Part shown: piece after piece, positions 58,470-64,000 of the stretch
How positions within the stretch are numbered: position 1 is the stretch's first letter
Layout of the letters: each line of letters begins with the position of its first letter
DNA from: an uncultured Collinsella sp.
Lineage (GTDB): Bacteria > Actinomycetota > Coriobacteriia > Coriobacteriales > Coriobacteriaceae
DNA length: 64,000 nucleotides
Assembly (NCBI GenBank): GCA_900541645.1
Contig: UQKQ01000003.1
Coordinates: 1-64,000, forward strand
Direction: 5' to 3'
Position numbers and translations under genes: made by a program
The notes under the pieces: generated by a model
What the model saw: only the letters and a program-made list of their open reading frames with translations
Databases searched by the model: none
Told to the model about the DNA's origin: nothing

Positions 58470-59580
58470 GCCATAAAACTCGATCGCGAACGTACGCGCC
58501 CAGCATGGGCACGGTAAACCGGACGAGGCCGTATCCGGCAGCCTCGATGACGCGCTCGCGAATCAGGCTTGCGCGATATTTACTCGCCCAGCTCTGGGTA
58601 CGATCACAACGCTCAATGATATCCGCCATGCGCGTCGGCTCACCCTCGTCAGCAGCCATGGCCTCGATAAAGAGGCGCTGTGGACTGCGCAGCCCGTAAT
58701 ACAGAGGCGCGTCAACCGCTTCGTAGAACTCGGAGACGGCATCCGCATGGCCATCCTCGACATCGCGCCTTTCGATGACCTGCGAGCCGCGTCGGACAGC
58801 AGAGCGCCACATGTAATAGCCCACCAGCTGAACCATATAGGGATGCCCCATGCTCTTGCGTGCCGCAAGGTCCGCTGTCTCCGCGTCAACGTAAAGACCA
58901 GCGTCTTTGACCGTCTGGATATATGAATCGCGCACCTTGGGCAAAGATATCGCCCCCAGCGTACGCTGCTGGGCACGCCGCAAAAACGTCACGCTCGGCT
59001 CTTCGAGCAGATCGTCAACCATACTGGGTAAGCCGGCGAACACCAGCGCAAGACCGCGCTGGTCGCTATCTGACAAGCCCGTGGCATCCTGGTCTCCAAG
59101 CACCTGCTGATAGAGAACGGCAAGAGCCGCCAGTTCCTCGATAGACGCAGATTGCGCCTCGTCAATCGCAAACAGTATGCCCTTGCCTGGACCGAGCTTC
59201 TTGAGGCGCTCGTTGACCAGCCCTCGCAACGTCTCGCCCTTTGCCCGCGCCGCCTCGACCGACATCCGGCCAAACGACGGACCGAACTCCATTGACGTCA
59301 CAACGGGTTTATTCGAGCGAAGCGCGTCGGCCAAGCGGTCGCATAAGCCAAGCGAAGCGGAATCGGAGACAACCGCCCATCCGCGCTCATTGGCTAGACG
59401 TTGCAGTTCCCGTAGGAGAACCGTCTTGCCACAGCCGCGGTTTCCCGTAATGAGCATGAGTCTACCCGGCGCTCCGGCGCCGTTATCGAGCCCTTCCTCG
59501 AAATCTTCGATGACCGACTCGCGGCCGATGAGTATCGGAGGCCGCTTGCCAGCCGTGGGCTTAAAGGGATTTGGATTCAT
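58462..59580 (-). CDS. AAA-type ATPase with C-terminal winged helix, paralogue B
   Basis: 372 residues. RPPILIGRESVIEDFEEGLD, LMLITGNRGCGKTVLLREL (Walker A), GILFAIDEAQSASIEELAAL (Walker B, DEAQ), GLALVFAGLPSMVDDLLEEP, VTFLRRAQQRTLGAISLPKV and a C-terminal winged-helix region ending VLWHE. Similar in order and motifs to paralogue A at 54815. Same transcript as the UvrA-like gene, with overlap. Three TTATACC repeats lie just upstream and are candidate operator sites. Confidence 0.8.
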   Translation of the reverse strand: MNPNPFKPTAGKRPPILIGRESVIEDFEEGLDNGAGAPGRLMLITGNRGCGKTVLLRELQRLANERGWAVVSDSASLGLCDRLADALRSNKPVVTSMEFGPSFGRMSVEAARAKGETLRGLVNERLKKLGPGKGILFAIDEAQSASIEELAALAVLYQQVLGDQDATGLSDSDQRGLALVFAGLPSMVDDLLEEPSVTFLRRAQQRTLGAISLPKVRDSYIQTVKDAGLYVDAETADLAARKSMGHPYMVQLVGYYMWRSAVRRGSQVIERRDVEDGHADAVSEFYEAVDAPLYYGLRSPQRLFIEAMAADEGEPTRMADIIERCDRTQSWASKYRASLIRERVIEAAGYGLVRFTVPMLGAYVRDRVLWHE

Positions 59581-59615
59581 GTCGGCCTCCTCGGATTGGC
59601 AAACCCTGGTAATAG

Positions 59616-59645
59616 TTATACCAACTTATACCGAGTTATACCAAT
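59616..59645. promoter_or_regulatory. three 10-base direct repeats TTATACCaac
   Basis: TTATACCAAC, TTATACCGAG and TTATACCAAT follow one another without gaps, about 35-65 bases upstream of the ATPase B start. The 10-base period places the repeats on one face of the helix. Confidence 0.6.
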
Positions 59646-59651
59646 AGCATA

Positions 59652-59676
59652 TGACAAAGGAGCTGTCCCTTTGTCA
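59652..59676. repeat. palindrome TGACAAAGG, TGTCCC family
   Basis: TGACAAAGG pairs with CCTTTGTCA around AGCTGTC. The stop codon of the EF-G-like gene (59674-59676) is its right end. Confidence 0.7.
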
Positions 59677-61677
59677 CATGTGGCCGAAAAACTCGGCGCC
59701 TGCTGCTCGCCAGGGGCGGAAGGTGGCGGGATCGACCTTTACGTGCGCCGCGGCGGGTACGTCGTACCATTTGACCGTGTAACCGGCGCCGTGAGAGCAA
59801 AAGACCGAATCGGGCGTGTTGGGCAGATCGGCCTCGGGCCCATAGGCGGCCGTCTCGATGACGCGCTCGGCATCATGGCAAGCCGCATAGCCGGCGAACT
59901 CCAGGTATAGATGACCGCGACCGCTCGTGTAGGCAGCCACCTCCAGCGCGTAATCCTGCACCTCGGATGCTGGCACGCGACCCACAAGCTTCGCCCGGTC
60001 TCCTGCCATCGTCGGCGGCTCGTACTCGGCACCCATGCGCGTGGCATCCGAGAGCGCCCGACCCACGCACTCCCCCGGTACCTCGAGCTCAAAGCGATAC
60101 CACGGCTCCAACAGCACCGCCGCGCCGGCCTCACGCGCCTGCATCAAGCCCTGGCGAATCGCGCGGTACGTTGCCTGACGAAAATCGCCGCCCTCGGTGT
60201 GCTTGGCATGCGCACGACCGCCCGTGAGCGTAATGCGAATATCGGTGATGGGAGAGCCGGTCAGCACGCCCAGGTGATCGCGCTCCATGGCGTTGGTGAG
60301 CGCCAAACGCTGCCAGTTAAGATCGAGCTCGTCGGTCGAGGCCACGGTGCCAAACTGCACGCCCGAACCCGCTGGCAACGGCTCCAGGCTCAGATGCACC
60401 TCGGCATAGTGGCGCAGTGGCTCAAAGTGACCCACGCCCTCGACCGACTGCGAAATAGTCTCCTTATAGAGGATGCCGCCAGACTCAAACGAAACCGAAA
60501 GGCCAAAGCGATCGGCCAACACCCGCTGCACGACCTCGAGCTGCACCGCACCCATCAACTGCAGATGAATCTGCTCAAGATGCGTGTTCCAGCTTACGCC
60601 GAGCATGGGGTCCTCATCGGCAAGCTCGGTCAGCGCTTGGAACACCGTATGGACATCGTGCTCGCCCGGCAGTACCGTATAGGTGAGGACCGGCGCAATG
60701 ACGGGCGCATCGCCCGCGGGCTCCGCGCCCAGGGCGTCCCCCGGGCGAACGTGCGCAAGACCCATCACGGCACAAATACCGCCAGCAGCAACTTCTTGGG
60801 CAAGCTCATACTTATCGCCGTTATAGATGCGTACCTGATCGACCTTCTGCTCCCATGTCTCGGCACCGGAACGTCCGCCAATCACCTGCTTGGCATGCAG
60901 CGTGCCGCCGGTCACTTTAACCCAAGCCAAGCGCTCGCCGCGGTCCCCGCGGCTGACGCGATAGACGCGGGCGGCAAACTCCGGGAGCCACGCCTGTTCG
61001 CGCATCAGCGCGCATATACCATCCAACAGCTCGTCCACACCTTGGTCCTTGAGCGCCGAGCCGGCAAAGCAGGGAAAGAGCTTGCGCTCAGCAACCATGC
61101 ACGACAGCGTCGCGGAGGAAAGCTCACCCGCCTCAAGAAACTCCTCGAGCGCCGCCTCGTCTAACGCAGCAGCATCCTCCTGAACGGTGCCGCCCGCCAG
61201 CAGTTCGTTGGCATCCAGGCAGCCCTCGGAAAGACGCTGCCCAAGCTGTGCCAGCAAAACATCGCGGCCGGGATTCTCCAAATCGATCTTGTTGATAAAG
61301 ATGAACGTCGGGATGTCATAGCGCGCAAGCAGGCGCCACAGGGTTTCGGTGTGCCCCTGTACGCCATCGTTGGCGCCTACCACCAGAATCGCGTAGTCCA
61401 GGGCACGCAGCGTGCGCTCCGCCTCGGCAGAAAAATCGACATGGCCGGGAGCGTCCACGAGCATAACGTGGGTGCCACCATGGTCGAGCACAGCCTGCGA
61501 CGAGAAGATCGTAATGCCGCGCTCACGCTCAATCTCGTTCGTATCCAGATGCGAGTCGCCATCGTCAACGCGGCCGCGCTTGCGAATGCGGCCCGCGTTA
61601 AACAGCATGGCCTCGGCCAGCGTGGTCTTGCCGGCATCGACATGCGCCAAGATTCCAACGACCGCTTGCTTCGACAT
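59674..61677 (-). CDS. EF-G/TetM-like translational GTPase
   Basis: 667 residues from the ATG after GAGGAGAG. The GTPase domain has VGILAHVDAGKTTLAEAML (P-loop), NEIERERGITIFSS (switch I), MLVDAPGHVDF (DxxG) and FIFINKIDLENPGRD (NKxD); later domains correspond to EF-G II-V with AVQLEVVQRVLADRFGLSV and VPASEVQDYALEVAAYTSGR. The overall layout matches ribosomal-protection proteins (TetM/TetO/TetW) and their uncharacterised relatives. The last about 20 residues carry no obvious resistance-specific loop I can recognise, so a tetracycline resistance role is uncertain. Confidence 0.82.
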   Translation of the reverse strand: MSKQAVVGILAHVDAGKTTLAEAMLFNAGRIRKRGRVDDGDSHLDTNEIERERGITIFSSQAVLDHGGTHVMLVDAPGHVDFSAEAERTLRALDYAILVVGANDGVQGHTETLWRLLARYDIPTFIFINKIDLENPGRDVLLAQLGQRLSEGCLDANELLAGGTVQEDAAALDEAALEEFLEAGELSSATLSCMVAERKLFPCFAGSALKDQGVDELLDGICALMREQAWLPEFAARVYRVSRGDRGERLAWVKVTGGTLHAKQVIGGRSGAETWEQKVDQVRIYNGDKYELAQEVAAGGICAVMGLAHVRPGDALGAEPAGDAPVIAPVLTYTVLPGEHDVHTVFQALTELADEDPMLGVSWNTHLEQIHLQLMGAVQLEVVQRVLADRFGLSVSFESGGILYKETISQSVEGVGHFEPLRHYAEVHLSLEPLPAGSGVQFGTVASTDELDLNWQRLALTNAMERDHLGVLTGSPITDIRITLTGGRAHAKHTEGGDFRQATYRAIRQGLMQAREAGAAVLLEPWYRFELEVPGECVGRALSDATRMGAEYEPPTMAGDRAKLVGRVPASEVQDYALEVAAYTSGRGHLYLEFAGYAACHDAERVIETAAYGPEADLPNTPDSVFCSHGAGYTVKWYDVPAAAHVKVDPATFRPWRAAGAEFFGHM

Positions 61678-61922
61678 GGCTCTCCTCTTATTGCAAGCCC
61701 ATCGCACGCGGCAACGGGCACCCTCGTTCCACACTGGATGATACAATTTACGGGCCGGCGGGCGAAGCGGGCCCTATCCCCCGACCGAGCTCATCGCCCC
61801 GCGTTGCCGCGCGGCGATTTTCGTAGGTTCGCGCCTTGCGAAAGCCGGCACCTCCCCTTTTTGTCTGCCCTGGTTCATCTGGGGCAGTAACAACGCGAGC
61901 CTCACAACAGCGAGGAACCACC
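61678..61922. other. divergent intergenic region before mscL
   Basis: 245 bases holding promoters for the EF-G-like and mscL genes. No gene or strong hairpin seen. CTTTTTGTCTGC and GAGGAACC (ribosome site of mscL) are at its right end. Confidence 0.4.
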
Positions 61923-62348
61923 ATGAAAGCATTGCTCAACGAGTTCAAGGAATTCATTAATCGCGGCAACGTGATAGACATGGCCGTCGGCGTGATTATC
62001 GGCGGCGCATTCACTGCCATCGTGACCTCGCTTACCGACAACATCATCAACCCGCTTATCTCCGTGATTGCCGGCGGCAGCGCCACCGAGATCTCGGGGC
62101 TGGTGGTGCCGGGAACCAATATCGACTTTGGAGCGTTCATTAGCGCGTGCATCAACTTTTTAATTGTCGCTGCCATCGTCTTTGCCATCGTCAAGGCGTT
62201 TAACAAGGCGCAGGAGATTGGCGATAAGCTGGCCGGCACCACCGCTGAGGAAGCCGTGCCGGCGCCCGTCTGCCCCTATTGCCTGGAAGAGGTGCACGAG
62301 GGCGCGACCAAGTGCTGTCATTGTGGAAGCGAGCTGCCCAAGGAATAG
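61923..62348 (+). CDS. mscL: large-conductance mechanosensitive channel MscL with C-terminal zinc ribbon
   Basis: Opens under hypo-osmotic membrane tension to release solutes. 141 residues from the ATG after GAGGAACC. FKEFINRGNVIDMAVGVIIG (pore helix), AFTAIVTSLTDNIINPLIS, a short periplasmic loop and GAFISACINFLIVAAIVFAI (TM2) are canonical. The usual C-terminal bundle is followed by CPYCLEEV...CCHCGSEL, a CxxC-x(n)-CxxC zinc ribbon, which E. coli MscL lacks. Confidence 0.93.
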   Translation: MKALLNEFKEFINRGNVIDMAVGVIIGGAFTAIVTSLTDNIINPLISVIAGGSATEISGLVVPGTNIDFGAFISACINFLIVAAIVFAIVKAFNKAQEIGDKLAGTTAEEAVPAPVCPYCLEEVHEGATKCCHCGSELPKE

Positions 62349-62467
62349 TCGCGTAGGCGCAGCATTATCAACCACACGGCAAGCACCCCAGGCGCCGCAA
62401 TCAACTAAATTTGCCCCCGTTTGGGCCATTTGTCGTTCGAGTGAATTGTTGCCGTGAGGCCCGGCTT

Positions 62468-62959
62468 TTACGCCTCACGCAGCCAATCGAACGCGACACG
62501 CGCCGTGCCGTCGGACACATAGACGATGCCGGCGCGCTTAAACCCGGCCTTGAGGCTCGCACCCTGCATGGGCAGGTTGTCCTGATGCGTGTCGATACGC
62601 AGGTGATCGGCACGCTCTTTGGCAAAGGCAAACATCGCGGCCGCGATACCGTGTACGGCGCCATCGGATGCCACACGGTGCAGCACGGCGTACGGAGTGT
62701 CGCTGCGCCATTGACCATCCTCAATTACGTCATAGCACTCGTCCGGGCCCGGTAAAAAGGCAAACGTCGCCACCACGCGGCCGTCGACTTCGCACACATA
62801 GCTACCACCGGCGGCGATATCGGCAGCCAGTTGCTCGGCAGAAGGCGTGCCCTCGGGCCATTGCGTGGCGTTGCCATGCGCGCGCATAAAGGCGCGGGCA
62901 GCGTCGTAGATAGCCATGACGGCGGGAATGTCGGTATCGAGGGTTTTTCTGATCATCAC
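62468..62959 (-). CDS. GNAT-family N-acetyltransferase
   Basis: 163 residues. MIRKTLDTDIPAVMAIYDAA, QWPEGTPSAEQLAADIAAG, GRVVATFAFLPGPDECY, LHRVASDGAVHGIAAAMFAF and LRIDTHQDNLPMQGASLKAG then FKRAGIVYV follow the GNAT order A-B, although the Q/RxxGxG/A acetyl-CoA loop is weak. Acyl acceptor unknown. Confidence 0.8.
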   Translation of the reverse strand: MMIRKTLDTDIPAVMAIYDAARAFMRAHGNATQWPEGTPSAEQLAADIAAGGSYVCEVDGRVVATFAFLPGPDECYDVIEDGQWRSDTPYAVLHRVASDGAVHGIAAAMFAFAKERADHLRIDTHQDNLPMQGASLKAGFKRAGIVYVSDGTARVAFDWLREA

Positions 62960-63033
62960 GCGGCGGCCTCACGTTTATTGGTATCACTTTGATTGAGCAA
63001 TGATACCAGCGTTTGAAGAGGGGCGCGAAGCAG

Positions 63034-63330
63034 ATGGGAAGCAAAAAGCGAGCCGCCTGGTCAAAGGCCAAAAGCGAGTTTTTGGGCGCTGCCACCGGCG
63101 GCGATATGAGCGACCTGTTTGCACGCGAGGACGAGCGCCGCGACGCCCTGGACGCCGAGCGCGATGAGGCCTGGCGCTACAAGTCGTGCGAGCGCAAAAA
63201 CCGTTACGACACGCGCGCCGAGGCCGAGGCAGTTATGGCCGACTGCGAAAACCGCGGGCGGCGCGGTTTGGCCTGCTACAAATGCGAATACTGCGGCGGA
63301 TGGCACCTGACGTCGCACCCTTGGAAATAG
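63034..63330 (+). CDS. small protein with C-terminal zinc-binding-like motif
   Basis: 98 residues from the ATG at 63034 (GAAG upstream). A basic N-terminus (MGSKKRAAWSKAKSEFLG), an acidic Arg/Glu/Asp-rich middle, then CERKNRYDTRAEAEAVMADC and ACYKCEYCGGWHLTSH. The CYKCEYCGGWHLT segment recurs in small phage- and host-encoded proteins of unknown function and probably binds zinc. No further assignment. Confidence 0.65.
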   Translation: MGSKKRAAWSKAKSEFLGAATGGDMSDLFAREDERRDALDAERDEAWRYKSCERKNRYDTRAEAEAVMADCENRGRRGLACYKCEYCGGWHLTSHPWK

Positions 63331-63378
63331 GCGCCGCATCGGCACGGCATTGACGGAGCGCCAGCCATCGCACGCAAG

Positions 63379-63999
63379 CTACGGGCGCGGCGGCACCAAA
63401 ACATCGTAACGAACGGCCTTGCCCGCAAGTTGATAGCTCGGCTTAACGCCGGCAAGCAGTGGCCCCTTCACCGGTCGCTTGATAACGACCTTGCGCGGGT
63501 GCACCGCAAGCGCAGCTTCGACCAACGTCTCCTCATCGGCGCACGGCTGTTCCAGATGATGCAAGAGTTGGAACTTCTTTTTAACCGCCGCGCTCTTGGT
63601 GCGTCCGGGAAACATGGGGTCCAGATACACCACGTCAGGAACGGTGAGCTCGCCCTGCCCGATCAGCTCAGCTGTATGGCGAAGGCCGGCAATGCTGTCC
63701 TCGCCCGCATGTAAGCGCATGCGCGCCACGGCTGTCGCAAGCGCCGGATCATCTGCCGCGCGATCCAAGGCATCCTTGAGAAGCGCCGCGATCACGCAAT
63801 CCTGCTCATACAGATCGACGGCAAAACCCGCAGCCGCCAGCAGCAGCGAATCCTCGCCAAAGCCTGCCGTGGCGTCAATCGCCCATGGGCTCTCGATGCC
63901 TTTTGTGCGCGCGGCCTTTACCAACAGCTCTTGCTGCAGACGGCCCTGCTTGAGTCGCGGCAGCATGCGGCCAAAATCCGCGCGCAGCTCCATCGTGCC
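63379..63999 (-). CDS. rsmJ: RsmJ-like class I methyltransferase, probable 16S rRNA methyltransferase (5' end beyond window)
   Basis: At least 204 residues visible from the ATG at 63993; the frame stays open to the window edge and family members are usually nearer 250, so the true start may be outside. ELRADFGRMLPRLKQGRLQQ, WAIDATAGFGEDSLLLAAAG (SAM motif I), VYLDPMFPGRTKSAAVKKKF (DPMFP, catalytic region) and VVIKRPVKGPLLAG are the signatures of RsmJ, which methylates G1516 of 16S rRNA. Confidence 0.8.
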   Translation of the reverse strand, partial: GTMELRADFGRMLPRLKQGRLQQELLVKAARTKGIESPWAIDATAGFGEDSLLLAAAGFAVDLYEQDCVIAALLKDALDRAADDPALATAVARMRLHAGEDSIAGLRHTAELIGQGELTVPDVVYLDPMFPGRTKSAAVKKKFQLLHHLEQPCADEETLVEAALAVHPRKVVIKRPVKGPLLAGVKPSYQLAGKAVRYDVLVPPRP

Positions 64000-64000
64000 G

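Overview
The window reads as a chromosomal segment of a high-GC, anaerobic, gut-type actinobacterium, most likely Collinsella or a close relative in Coriobacteriia. This is inferred from codon use, a bile salt hydrolase, a reverse-order rubrerythrin, LAxTG-type surface proteins and many short intergenic palindromes; no rRNA marker is present. I see no rRNA, tRNA, CRISPR array, prophage or classical transposase. Both ends cut genes: an Lhr-like helicase at the left and an RsmJ-like methyltransferase at the right.

Layout. 0-15 kb: nucleic-acid enzymes (Lhr-like helicase, Elp3-type tRNA modification enzyme, TrmB-like methyltransferase, Ski2-like DUF3516 helicase), an XRE/DUF4097 pair, a DUF2130 coiled-coil protein, and a small cluster with a HIRAN protein, an acidic 59-residue protein and a metallophosphoesterase. 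15-18.6 kb: an aldehyde/alcohol dehydrogenase operon divergent from a rubrerythrin. 18.7-20.3 kb: a nuclease-like gene bracketed by two copies of a 122-bp terminal-inverted-repeat element whose third copy lies at 8.7 kb. 20.3-23.3 kb: vitamin B6 synthesis (PdxR regulator divergent from pdxS-pdxT). 23.3-24.6 kb: an island of large hairpins and an RGG-tailed winged-helix protein. 24.8-34.2 kb: efflux and DMT transporters, two unusual short peptide deformylases, an HTH-aminotransferase fusion with its own operator cluster, a Kup remnant, bile salt hydrolase and a purine permease. 34.2-38.3 kb: a 2-kb tandem duplication giving two sortase-type surface proteins and carrying along the 3' end of the permease gene. 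38.5-43.8 kb: esterase, nucleobase permease, MetE-like enzyme with LysR regulator, HAD phosphatase. 43.9-46 kb: TPP riboswitch, terminator and thiM / thiamine-binding protein / thiE. 46-52.8 kb: patatin, two related GGDEF proteins (one with EAL), flavodoxin, ArsC-like protein. 52.8-64 kb: CobW GTPase, TrmL with an insertion, two related AAA ATPases flanking a UvrA-like protein, an EF-G/Tet-like GTPase, a zinc-ribbon MscL, GNAT, a small zinc-binding protein and RsmJ-like.

The strongest leads for something undescribed are the 122-bp inverted-repeat element flanking a PD-(D/E)XK-like gene and supplying stop codons, the 99-nt four-arm structured element at 23.59-23.69 kb, the self-regulating HTH-aminotransferase fusion, and the family of variable-arm palindromes sharing a TGTCCC-TTTG core. 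All functional calls are from reading the sequence and from remembered family motifs; no database search was run.
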